Shown here: piece after piece, positions 42,396 through 50,413 of the stretch
How positions within the stretch are numbered: the first letter of the stretch is position 1
How the letters are laid out: each line of letters starts with the position of its first letter
NCBI GenBank assembly: GCA_041737835.1
Contig: JBGSQY010000046.1
DNA: 64,000 nucleotides
Strand: one strand, 5' to 3'
Source of the DNA: Bythopirellula sp041737835
GTDB lineage: Bacteria > Planctomycetota > Planctomycetia > Pirellulales > Lacipirellulaceae
The notes under the pieces: model-generated
The model's database searches: none
Seen by the model: the letters and a program-made list of their open reading frames with translations, nothing else
What the model was told of the DNA's origin: nothing
Program-made: the position numbers and the translations under genes

Positions 42396-43529
42396 ATGAC
42401 GAAACAGCTCAAAGTGATGACCATCCTGGGGACTCGGCCCGAAATTATTCGCTTGGCACGCGTCATGGAGCTGTTGGATCAGCATACAGAGCACGTCCTC
42501 GTACACACCGGCCAGAATTCCGATTACGAACTCAATGAAGTGTTCTTCAAGGATCTGCGAGTCAAGCAGCCGAAGCATTTTTTGAACGTCAACCGGGAAT
42601 CTTTAGGCAGAATATTAGGCGACGTGCTGATTAAGTCAGAAGAAGTTTTGCGACAGGAAAGGCCCGATGCGGTATTAATCTTGGGCGATACGAATAGCGC
42701 ATTCGCGGGGATTATCGCCCGCCGCATGAAAATTCCGTTGTATCACATGGAAGCTGGTAACCGTTGTTTTGATTTTAACGTGCCTGAAGAATTGAACCGG
42801 CGTATTATCGATCATATTAGCGATTTTAATTTGGTTTATACCGAGCACGCGCGTCGAAATTTGCTTGCCGAAGGCATTCACCCGCGGCGGATTTATCTTA
42901 CGGGATCGCCGATGAGAGAGGTGCTCGATGACAACAAGCCGGGAATTGACTCCAGCGACATTCTGGCGAAACTGCAGCTCGAGTCTCAAAAATATTTTCT
43001 CTTGAGCATGCATCGCGCGGAAAATGTTGACATTGAGGAACATCTTACCGAGCTTCTCGAGGCTATGAACTTGTTGAGCGATAAATATCAGCTCCCCGTC
43101 ATCGTAACGACTCATCCGCGAACTAAAAGCCGGCTGGATGCGCTTAAATTTCGTTCGCGTGACAATATTCGTTTTCTTCCGCCTTTTGGATACCACGATT
43201 ATGTGCGACTTCAATTGGAAGCGTATTGCACGCTGTCTGATAGCGGCACGATTAGCGAGGAAAGTTCAATACTTGGTTTTCCAGCCATCACAATGCGAAC
43301 CGCGATGGAACGTCCCGAGGCCATGGATTCTGGGCACATTGTGCTTACGGGACGTGACCCCGAGACAATTTTGCGGAGCGTGGAGTTGGTGGTGCAAAGC
43401 GCGGCCCATGATCGTCGGCAACCCATTGCAAAAGAATATGATGTTACCAACACGTCTTACCGCGTACTTAAGCTCATTTTAGGCACTGCCAAGTTAGGGC
43501 ATTTGTGGGATGGCATTGTCGCGGCGTAA
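42396..43529 (+). CDS. capG: UDP-N-acetyl-L-talosamine/fucosamine 2-epimerase CapG (FnlC/WbjD)
   Basis: A 377-residue protein of the non-hydrolysing UDP-GlcNAc 2-epimerase family. It shows the N-terminal LGTRPEIIRLARVMELL, LVHTGQNSDYELN, the GDTNSAFAG motif, HMEAGNRCFD with PEELNRRIIDHISD, and CTLSDSGTISEESSILGFPAI in the C-terminal UDP-binding half. In the CapEFG pathway it completes UDP-N-acetyl-L-fucosamine. It lies 2 bases after capF. The catalytic Asp, Glu and His positions of the family appear intact. Confidence 0.93.
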   Translation: MTKQLKVMTILGTRPEIIRLARVMELLDQHTEHVLVHTGQNSDYELNEVFFKDLRVKQPKHFLNVNRESLGRILGDVLIKSEEVLRQERPDAVLILGDTNSAFAGIIARRMKIPLYHMEAGNRCFDFNVPEELNRRIIDHISDFNLVYTEHARRNLLAEGIHPRRIYLTGSPMREVLDDNKPGIDSSDILAKLQLESQKYFLLSMHRAENVDIEEHLTELLEAMNLLSDKYQLPVIVTTHPRTKSRLDALKFRSRDNIRFLPPFGYHDYVRLQLEAYCTLSDSGTISEESSILGFPAITMRTAMERPEAMDSGHIVLTGRDPETILRSVELVVQSAAHDRRQPIAKEYDVTNTSYRVLKLILGTAKLGHLWDGIVAA

Positions 43530-43559
43530 GGACGGTTAACCTTTTGTGGCGCAAAGACC

Positions 43560-44903
43560 ATGAAAAACCTACCTGAGTCAGCCCAGATGCGAGCGGATCA
43601 TGCTCCTGGCCAATCCAACGGCCGACCCTTCGTTGCGAGCTTTTATCGACAGCATGGCAAGCGGCTATTTGATCTCGTTCTTGCCGCATTAACCTTGGTC
43701 GCTCTTTCGCCGGTACTTCTTCTTGTAGCTCTTAGTGTTCGCTTCAAAATTGGTAGCCCCGTTCTCTTTTGTCATGCTCGAACCGGTTTGCAGGGAAAGT
43801 TATTCAATCTCACTAAATTTCGGTCCATGAATGAAGCCGTGGACGATCGCGGCGAACTTTTGCCCGACGAACAGCGGCTTACTGCATTCGGGAAATTATT
43901 GCGAGCTTGGAGTTTGGACGAGCTTCCGGAGCTATGGAACATTTTACGAGGTGAAATGAGCTTCGTAGGCCCGCGACCGTTGTTGGTCGAGTATTTGGAA
44001 CTCTATTCGCCTGATCAAATGCGCCGCCATGAACTGCTCCCCGGGCTGACGGGCTGGTCCCAGATCCATGGACGCAATGCTTTGAGCTGGGAAGAGAAGT
44101 TCAGCCATGATGTATGGTATGTCGATCACTGCAGTTTTGCGTTAGATCTTCAGATTCTTTTTAAAACAATTGGCAAAGTTCTCACGCGACAGGGCGTAAG
44201 TCAAAATGGTCACGCAACGATGGAAAAATTTAAAGGCACCAAGGAGCAAGCCGTCAAAGAGCATCTTGATAAGGGTGTCATCGTGCTTGGCGCGGGAGGA
44301 CATGCCAAGGTGGTCGTCAGTACTTTGCTTGCCGCTGGGTACGAGATATCAGGCATCTACGACGACGCACCCGAGTTGCTTGGCAAGAATATACAAGGAA
44401 TCGAAGTGCGTGGCAGCATTTCTGGCCTTCCTACCCATTCCACGACGCGTGCTATTGTCGCTATTGGTGATTCATTAACACGACAGGCAATCGTTGAACA
44501 ATTTTCATTTACTTGGATTACCTTGGTTCATCCGACGGCTTACGTAGACGCAGCCGCGAGCATAGGGGCCGGTAGTGTGATCATGGCTGGAGCTATCATT
44601 CAACCAGATAGCCATATTGGTCGTCATGCCATTGTCAACACGGCTGCTTCCATCGATCACGATTGCCTGGTCGGTGATTTTGTCCATATTGGTCCAGGTT
44701 GTCATTTGGCGGGTGCTATTCATATTGGTCAGCGAACACTCTTGGGAACCGGCAGCATTGTCGTGCCGCGCATCCAAATCGGTGCCGACGTCGTGGTTGG
44801 TGCGGGCACGGTGATCATCAAGGACGTGCCTGAAAATGTCACAGCCGTGGGTCACCCGGCGCGAATCATCAAACAAGGCGCCCAGCATACGCAGGCGGCA
44901 TGA
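43560..44903 (+). CDS. Fused phosphoglycosyltransferase (PglC-like) and acetyltransferase (PglD-like)
   Basis: A 447-residue bifunctional protein. Residues 25-220 are a monotopic sugar-phosphate transferase: KRLFDLVLAALTLVALSPVL (re-entrant membrane helix), ARTGLQGKLFNLTKFRSMNE, RAWSLDELPELWNILRGEM, FVGPRPLL and LPGLTGWSQIHGRNALSWEE. Residues 235-440 are a left-handed beta-helix acetyltransferase of the PglD/NeuD type (GAGGHAKVVVSTLLAAGYE, repeated hexapeptides, SIDHDCLVGDFVHIGPG). The same fusion occurs in Neisseria PglB. It would acetylate a UDP-4-amino sugar and load it onto undecaprenyl phosphate to start the repeat unit. It lies 30 bases after capG in the same operon. Confidence 0.92.
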   Translation: MKNLPESAQMRADHAPGQSNGRPFVASFYRQHGKRLFDLVLAALTLVALSPVLLLVALSVRFKIGSPVLFCHARTGLQGKLFNLTKFRSMNEAVDDRGELLPDEQRLTAFGKLLRAWSLDELPELWNILRGEMSFVGPRPLLVEYLELYSPDQMRRHELLPGLTGWSQIHGRNALSWEEKFSHDVWYVDHCSFALDLQILFKTIGKVLTRQGVSQNGHATMEKFKGTKEQAVKEHLDKGVIVLGAGGHAKVVVSTLLAAGYEISGIYDDAPELLGKNIQGIEVRGSISGLPTHSTTRAIVAIGDSLTRQAIVEQFSFTWITLVHPTAYVDAAASIGAGSVIMAGAIIQPDSHIGRHAIVNTAASIDHDCLVGDFVHIGPGCHLAGAIHIGQRTLLGTGSIVVPRIQIGADVVVGAGTVIIKDVPENVTAVGHPARIIKQGAQHTQAA

Positions 44904-44927
44904 AACAAATAGGCTTCTGATTTATTT

Positions 44928-46214
44928 ATGCGTGTACTTATACTAACTCAGTATTACTCGCCCGAGCCGACGTTCAAATTCGCGGACTTGGCGCGGGGCC
45001 TGCGCGAACGTGGGCATGACGTTCAGGTTATTACAGGATTCCCTTGCTATCCTTTGGGCCGTATCTACTCTGGATACCGCCAATCGCTCTATCAGCAAGA
45101 AACGGTCGACGGCATTGACGTCACGCGACTACCGCAATGGCCTGACCACAGCCGGTCGATCCTACGGCGAGTGCTCTATTATTTTTCTTTCGCATTGTCG
45201 GCCGCGACAATCGGATTATGGCGGGCTCGACAAGCCGATGTCATTCTCGTTTATCAATCGGCGTTTCCCGTGGGTTTAGCGGCTTGGGTGATTAGCCGAG
45301 TCAAGCGTATACCGTATGTTTGCGACGTGGTGGATTTGTGGCCAGAGAGCGTGGCTGCCACGGGGTTTATGCGGAATCGATTTGCTCTGGGCATCATTCG
45401 GGCGATTGTGAAATTCGTTTATCGAGGCGCTGAGCGTATTAATGTGATCACGGAAGGATATTGGGGCAATTTAGTAGATCTAGGAGTTCCGGCTGAGAAA
45501 CTCTCTTTAATTCACTGTTGGCCTAGTGCTGGTCAATTTGATCCGGTACCAAGAGATGCTGCATTCGCGCAAGCAGAGAAGCTGGCAGGCCGATTCAACG
45601 TTATGTATGCCGGTACGATGGGCCCAGTGCAGGATCTTCGCACAGTGATTGATGCTGCCTTACTATTGCTGGATACTCCTGCAGTGCAGTTCATCATGGT
45701 TGGTGATGGCATGGAAAGTGAAGAACTCGCTGCCTATGCCAATCAGCGGGGATTAAACAACGTGCGATTTCTGGGACGTAAGTCGCCAACCGAGGTGCAA
45801 AAGCTGTTTCCGTTGGCTGATGCACTATTGGTTCATCTAAAAAGTGACCCTATGTCGAAGATATCTATTCCTTCGAAAACTTTTGCCTATATGGCGGCTG
45901 GTCGGCCAATCTTGATGGCTGTTGAGGGAGAGGCTGGTGCGCTTATTGAGAAACATGGTTGTGGAATTGCCGTGCAACCATCCCACCCAGAAGCACTAGC
46001 CAAGGCGATTAGAACTCTCTATAACCTGCCCTCAACTGAGCGACAAAGCATGGCTCGATGTGCGTTGTCGGCGTACAACAATCATTATCATCCGGATCGA
46101 CAGATTCAAAAATTCGAGACGTTGTTGCTCGATACACAAGGTAAAAACAAGTTCAAAAAAACAGTCGATCATCAACCGAGTCTGGAACTTGGCCCATCTT
46201 ATCCCCATTCCTGA
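44928..46214 (+). CDS. Family 4 glycosyltransferase (WbuB-like)
   Basis: A 428-residue GT-B enzyme. The N-terminal half has MRVLILTQYYSPEPTFKFAD, GHDVQVITGFPCYPLGRIYSGY and DVVDLWPESVAATGF; the C-terminal half has FNVMYAGTMGPVQDL, VQFIMVGDGMESEELA, VRFLGRKSPTEV and SKTFAYMAAGRPILMAVEGEAG, with the nucleotide-sugar pocket. It resembles WbuB, the L-FucNAc transferase of E. coli O26-type loci, which fits its place directly behind the capEFG pathway and the PglC-PglD fusion. Transfer of L-FucNAc onto the lipid-linked starter is inferred, not proven. Confidence 0.87.
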   Translation: MRVLILTQYYSPEPTFKFADLARGLRERGHDVQVITGFPCYPLGRIYSGYRQSLYQQETVDGIDVTRLPQWPDHSRSILRRVLYYFSFALSAATIGLWRARQADVILVYQSAFPVGLAAWVISRVKRIPYVCDVVDLWPESVAATGFMRNRFALGIIRAIVKFVYRGAERINVITEGYWGNLVDLGVPAEKLSLIHCWPSAGQFDPVPRDAAFAQAEKLAGRFNVMYAGTMGPVQDLRTVIDAALLLLDTPAVQFIMVGDGMESEELAAYANQRGLNNVRFLGRKSPTEVQKLFPLADALLVHLKSDPMSKISIPSKTFAYMAAGRPILMAVEGEAGALIEKHGCGIAVQPSHPEALAKAIRTLYNLPSTERQSMARCALSAYNNHYHPDRQIQKFETLLLDTQGKNKFKKTVDHQPSLELGPSYPHS

Positions 46215-46231
46215 GAGACTTGATTTTTCTC

Positions 46232-47278
46232 ATGCAAGTTGAACTGATAAATACGGATGATGCTCGCTGGTCTGCCATGCTTGGGCGAGTGGAACATGAT
46301 GTTTATCATTTGCCAAAATATGCGTCTTTGGAATCTCAACAGGGAACCCATGAGCCTGCCGCACTGTATGGAGTGGACGATAAGGGCGATGAATTTCTCG
46401 TTCCTCTACTGTTACGATCTCTTCCTGCAAGACTTGGACTACCCGACTCCTGGCGCGATGCGACGGTTCCGTACGGATATCCGGCACCTATCGGCTCATG
46501 CCGCGACGCTGCATCGATGAACGATTTTTTGCACCAGGCCGCAAAAGTTGCCCAAGACAATGACGTGATTTCACTCTTTTTGCGCTGGCACCCCGTATGG
46601 CCAAGACTTTCACGCCGCGCTATTGCTAATGAGAAGATCGTCGATCATGGTCAGACCGTGTTTGTCGACCTCACGGAGTCGATCGAGGAGTGGCACGCGC
46701 AAACGCGAAACGAACTTCGGTACAGTGTTCGGCGTTTAGGCAAACTCGATTATGAAGTGGCTATCGACGATTGGTCGATGTTACCGGAATTTCATCGAGT
46801 GTATCAAGCGACCATGGGACGCGTAGGTGCCAACAGCAGATATTGTTATTGCTTGGATTATATATATGGTCTTCGTGAAGCATGGGGCGAATGTCTTCAT
46901 CTTGCCAGTGTCGTTTCCCCTGAAGGAGAAATAGCTGCTGCTGCACTCTTTAGTGAGTGTCACGGAATTCTGCAGTACCATCTCAGCGGTTCGGATGAGA
47001 AGTACCTGCGTTTGGCACCAACCAAATTTTTGCTCGATCATATGCGATATTGGGGCAAAGAGCGCGGCGATAAGGTTTTTCATTTAGGTGGTGGAGTTGA
47101 TGGACAAGAAGATTCTTTGTTCGCATTTAAGGCAGCCTTCTCGAAGCATCGAAGTTCATTCCAGACTTCGCGGATCATTACTGATAGAAATCGTTATGAG
47201 CAAGCGATGATAGCTAGCTGCGGCAAGCCATCTCATTCTCAGGAGATGTTTTTTCCAACCTATCGCAAAGCAGCTTAG
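46232..47278 (+). CDS. FemAB-like GNAT acyl/aminoacyltransferase
   Basis: A 348-residue cytosolic protein with two GNAT-like halves. ATG 46232 is chosen over a TTG at 46220. Motifs are VYHLPKYASLESQQGTHEP, FLVPLLLRSLPARLG, VPYGYPAPIGSC, the TRNELRYSVRRLGKLDY turn, and in the second half AAALFSECHGILQYHLSGSDEKYLRLAPTKFLLDHM with FHLGGGVDG. This is the FemAB-like layout seen in exopolysaccharide loci and comparable to lipid II:glycine glycyltransferases. It likely adds an acyl or aminoacyl group to a sugar intermediate. It is the last gene of the capE operon and differs from the FemAB-like protein at 25571. Confidence 0.8.
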   Translation: MQVELINTDDARWSAMLGRVEHDVYHLPKYASLESQQGTHEPAALYGVDDKGDEFLVPLLLRSLPARLGLPDSWRDATVPYGYPAPIGSCRDAASMNDFLHQAAKVAQDNDVISLFLRWHPVWPRLSRRAIANEKIVDHGQTVFVDLTESIEEWHAQTRNELRYSVRRLGKLDYEVAIDDWSMLPEFHRVYQATMGRVGANSRYCYCLDYIYGLREAWGECLHLASVVSPEGEIAAAALFSECHGILQYHLSGSDEKYLRLAPTKFLLDHMRYWGKERGDKVFHLGGGVDGQEDSLFAFKAAFSKHRSSFQTSRIITDRNRYEQAMIASCGKPSHSQEMFFPTYRKAA

Positions 47279-47304
47279 GTCGAGAGAACAGTCAGCATTG
47301 AACC

Positions 47305-48285
47305 CTAGCCTGTCTGTGCCTGAAGATTCTCGTAAGCGGCGCGTAATTGATCGCGGAGGTAATGTTCAGTAGGACTTGCAGAAAAGGGAAACTGTGCGGG
47401 CGGTGAGCTGATTTGCTTTACCGTCTGACCATTATTCTTAAGTAGCTCGAGCAGTTGTTCGAGAACGCCTTGAGGATTGGTGCATAGGTCGCGATATTCA
47501 ATTATTAGTGTGTTGTTGCTGCCGATCTGCCCAACTTGCTCAGCAATCGCACGCTCAGTAAAAAAGATTTGACCGGCAATCTGCGAAGGCACTGGTTGAT
47601 GCTGTAGCCAAACATATTCCTTAGGTTTAAGTGAAATCCACTTATCTATCGAACCCAGTTGTGCTTCTCTGGCCTTGAGGATCGACAGCCCGTTGTCGAT
47701 GGGATCACGGCGTATCCAAAGAAATATACTTTTCGGCAGAACCTGCTGCATTCTCTTCAAATGCCAAATCAATAAGAACGACTTAAACACGAGGGGCTTG
47801 TCGAACGCATGTGTCATGTTGATGAGCACTTTGCGCAAGCGAACCCAATCAATGTGCTGTTCAAAGCCTGCCGGTTGTTCAGCCATTTCTGGATAATCTA
47901 AAAGGTATCTCCAAAAATAGCCAAATTCATGGGGTTCTTGAATACTTGCCGTTCGTCCCAGATCGGAGCTATAGCTGTACGGCCTGGCTCCCGCGAGCAG
48001 TTTTTCGGAAAGTCTAATGCCGTAGCAAGGCGCTCGCCAGAAACTTGCGATGAGGTTATTGATATAACCGACATCCAAATTGGCACTAATCAGCTGAGAT
48101 AAGAGCGTCGTGCCAGATCGTGGTGCGCCAACGATGTGGATTGTGGAGTAGTCTTCAGGCAGTTCAAGGAGATTTTGATCGTGACTGCTTGCCAGCGACT
48201 GGTTGAGTGCCAAAAGCATCTGCTCATAACTCTCATCCTTCTTGTAGTGTCCGATCAAAGTGGGTTCGATTCGCTCACAGGACAT
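47305..48285 (-). CDS. Sulfotransferase family protein
   Basis: A 326-residue cytosolic enzyme. The 5'-phosphosulfate loop is IHIVGAPRSGTTLLSQLIS near residue 50, and the 3'-phosphate region is IFLWIRRDPIDNGLSILKARE near 190, both hallmarks of PAPS-dependent sulfotransferases. The conserved YRDLCTNPQGVLEQLLELL end also fits. It would sulfate a sugar of the polysaccharide or a lipid-linked intermediate. It lies 4 bases after the sugar transferase gene on the minus strand, forming a two-gene leftward unit inserted in the rightward locus. No PAPS synthesis genes are in view. Confidence 0.88.
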   Translation of the reverse strand: MSCERIEPTLIGHYKKDESYEQMLLALNQSLASSHDQNLLELPEDYSTIHIVGAPRSGTTLLSQLISANLDVGYINNLIASFWRAPCYGIRLSEKLLAGARPYSYSSDLGRTASIQEPHEFGYFWRYLLDYPEMAEQPAGFEQHIDWVRLRKVLINMTHAFDKPLVFKSFLLIWHLKRMQQVLPKSIFLWIRRDPIDNGLSILKAREAQLGSIDKWISLKPKEYVWLQHQPVPSQIAGQIFFTERAIAEQVGQIGSNNTLIIEYRDLCTNPQGVLEQLLELLKNNGQTVKQISSPPAQFPFSASPTEHYLRDQLRAAYENLQAQTG

Positions 48286-48289
48286 GCGA

Positions 48290-48931
48290 TTATCTGCTAT
48301 CTAGAACGACCTTCTTAGGAATATCATCGACATGCTCTGGGTTCCTATCGAGCACTATGCCGTCGCCGGTAAGTATAACTCGTATGGTTTTCAATGCGAT
48401 GCTCAGATCTAACAACCAGGAATAGTTGTTCACATATTGAAGATCGAACTCGATGCGTTGCGACCAAGGAAGTGTGTTCCTGCCGGAAACTTGAGCTAGT
48501 CCTGTAATGCCGGGCTTCATGTCACAACGGCCTTTCTGTCGAGCAGTGTAACGCTCATGGCGTTCTAAGATTCCAGGACGGGGCCCGATGAAAGACATTT
48601 GCCCTAAAAGAATATTGATAATTTGAGGTAACTCATCGATGCTTGTCCGGCGAAGGATACGACCGATGCGAGTAATGCGATTTTCTAGGGGAGAACCATC
48701 CTCATTTAAAAGCTTGTCGGCGTCTTGTACCATCGTGCGGAATTTGAACACATCAAATGGCCTGCCCTTGTAACCCGCGCGAGTGTGGCAAAAAAAGATT
48801 GGCCCACGGCTGTCGAGCTTAATCAAAAATGCCACGACGAGGCCAACCGGTAGTAGCAACATCAGAAGCAGTGCTGCGCTAACACGATCAAGCGAGTATT
48901 TAATGTGGACTTGAAGAGCTTGGAAGGGCAT
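48290..48931 (-). CDS. Second priming sugar transferase (undecaprenyl-phosphate PGT)
   Basis: A 213-residue monotopic phosphoglycosyltransferase. It has a single N-terminal membrane hairpin (VSAALLLMLLLPVGLVVAFLI), HTRAGYKGRPFDVFKFRTMVQD, the catalytic RRTSIDELPQIINILLGQM with the Asp-Glu pair, FIGPRPG and GRCDMKPGITGLAQVSGRN. It transfers a sugar-1-phosphate to undecaprenyl phosphate at the inner face of the membrane. The fusion protein at 43560 already contains such a domain, so this locus has two. It is co-transcribed with the sulfotransferase gene 4 bases on. Whether the two PGTs start different polymers is unknown. Confidence 0.92.
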   Translation of the reverse strand: MPFQALQVHIKYSLDRVSAALLLMLLLPVGLVVAFLIKLDSRGPIFFCHTRAGYKGRPFDVFKFRTMVQDADKLLNEDGSPLENRITRIGRILRRTSIDELPQIINILLGQMSFIGPRPGILERHERYTARQKGRCDMKPGITGLAQVSGRNTLPWSQRIEFDLQYVNNYSWLLDLSIALKTIRVILTGDGIVLDRNPEHVDDIPKKVVLDSR

Positions 48932-49120
48932 CAGATCTTTTGTCGACCGTGTTCAAAAATTGGACAGGATTGCGGCGATTCTAGTAATGACACTTGCTAT
49001 CTACAAGATCAGACTCGCCTTGACGGGGCACAATTGCTGCCGCTATACGTCACCCGCTGTACGACTCAAAGTGACGATGTTGCTAGCATGCGAGCGCCCT
49101 TCCTAATCGGCTAAATCAAG

Positions 49121-50326
49121 ATGAAGTTCTCGGATTTCCCTGCATGGCCCGTATGTGGCGACGATGAAATTGCCGCCGTCGAACGCGTGTTACGTTCTGG
49201 ACGTCTCAATTACTGGACGGGAACGGAAGGTCTTGCCTTTGAGAAAGAATTTGCCGCCTACGTCGGCTCGCGCTATGCGATAGCGTTAGCGAATGGGACC
49301 GTGGGCTTGGAGCTAGCGCTTGCTGTGCTAAATATTGGGCCCGGCGATGAAGTCATCGTTCCGAGTCGAACATTCATTGCCACGGCGAGCAGTGTTGTCG
49401 CACGTGGCGCGCGGCCCATATGCGTTGATATCGATCGCGACAGTCAAACGATGACTGCCGAGACGATTCGCCCCCATCTCTCGTCGCGTACCAAGGCGAT
49501 TATTCCCGTGCACTTGGCCGGTTGGCCCTGTGATATGCAACCGATCTTGGAGCTGGCAAAGCGTTTGGATTTATGGGTCATTGAAGACTGTGCGCAGGCT
49601 CACGGTGCCAAATATCGTGGCAAGCCCGTGGGAACAATAGGTGACATTGGCGTCTACTCCTTTTGCCAAGACAAGATTATGACCACCGGAGGTGAGGGTG
49701 GTATGCTCGTGACCGATCGCGAGGAAATTTGGAAACAGGCATGGAGCTACAAAGATCATGGAAAGTGTTACGACGCGGTTCATAACCAACAGCATGCCCC
49801 CGGCTTTCGCTGGCTGCATAAGTCATTTGGAACCAATTGGCGGATGACGGAAATGCAGTCGGCCATTGGTCGCATTGTCTTAAGAAAGCTTGATGCCTGG
49901 GTCAAGGTTCGCCGCCAGAATGCGGAATTCTATCGTAAAGTGCTCAGCGATTGTGACGCAATTCGCGTGCCCCAGCCAGCAGTCGAAGATTACCACTCAT
50001 TTTATAAATTCTATGCTTTTGTTAGGCCTGAGAAATTACTGCCCGGTTGGAATCGAGATCGTCTCGTCGCGGAAATCAATGCTCTAGGTGTGCCATGTTT
50101 CACGGGTTCCTGCAGTGAGATCTATCTGGAAGAAGCCTTCCCACGGGAATGGCGACCCGCGGAACGGTATTCCGTGGCAAAAGAGCTTGGCGAAACGAGC
50201 TTGATGTTTTTAGTGCATCCTGGAATTGATAGCACTTCTATTAATCAAATACGCTGTGTGTTGAAAAACATTAGTGAGTCGACTTCAACTCAGCTATCTT
50301 CGGCAGCTATCCGCAAGAGTGCATGA
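49121..50326 (+). CDS. DegT/DnrJ/EryC1/StrS aminotransferase
   Basis: A 401-residue PLP enzyme. Motifs: WTGTEGLAFEKEFAAYVGSRYAIALANGT (in two parts), GDEVIVPSRTFIATAS, VIEDCAQAHGAKYRGKPVG, and the PLP lysine in VYSFCQDKIMTTGGEGGML. Family members transfer an amino group to C3 or C4 of a keto-sugar nucleotide. In the context of the 4,6-dehydratase at 31642 and the PglC-PglD fusion, amination at C4 of UDP-4-keto-6-deoxy-GlcNAc (PglE role) is the favoured inference. A different keto sugar is possible. It opens the second rightward set of genes. Confidence 0.9.
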   Translation: MKFSDFPAWPVCGDDEIAAVERVLRSGRLNYWTGTEGLAFEKEFAAYVGSRYAIALANGTVGLELALAVLNIGPGDEVIVPSRTFIATASSVVARGARPICVDIDRDSQTMTAETIRPHLSSRTKAIIPVHLAGWPCDMQPILELAKRLDLWVIEDCAQAHGAKYRGKPVGTIGDIGVYSFCQDKIMTTGGEGGMLVTDREEIWKQAWSYKDHGKCYDAVHNQQHAPGFRWLHKSFGTNWRMTEMQSAIGRIVLRKLDAWVKVRRQNAEFYRKVLSDCDAIRVPQPAVEDYHSFYKFYAFVRPEKLLPGWNRDRLVAEINALGVPCFTGSCSEIYLEEAFPREWRPAERYSVAKELGETSLMFLVHPGIDSTSINQIRCVLKNISESTSTQLSSAAIRKSA

Positions 50327-50413
50327 TTCTCTTGACGGTGTTAACTGAATCCGGGACTATGCAATCGCTATTAATTGTGCTGTCGCATACACCAGTCTGT
50401 TAAGCCACAAGTG

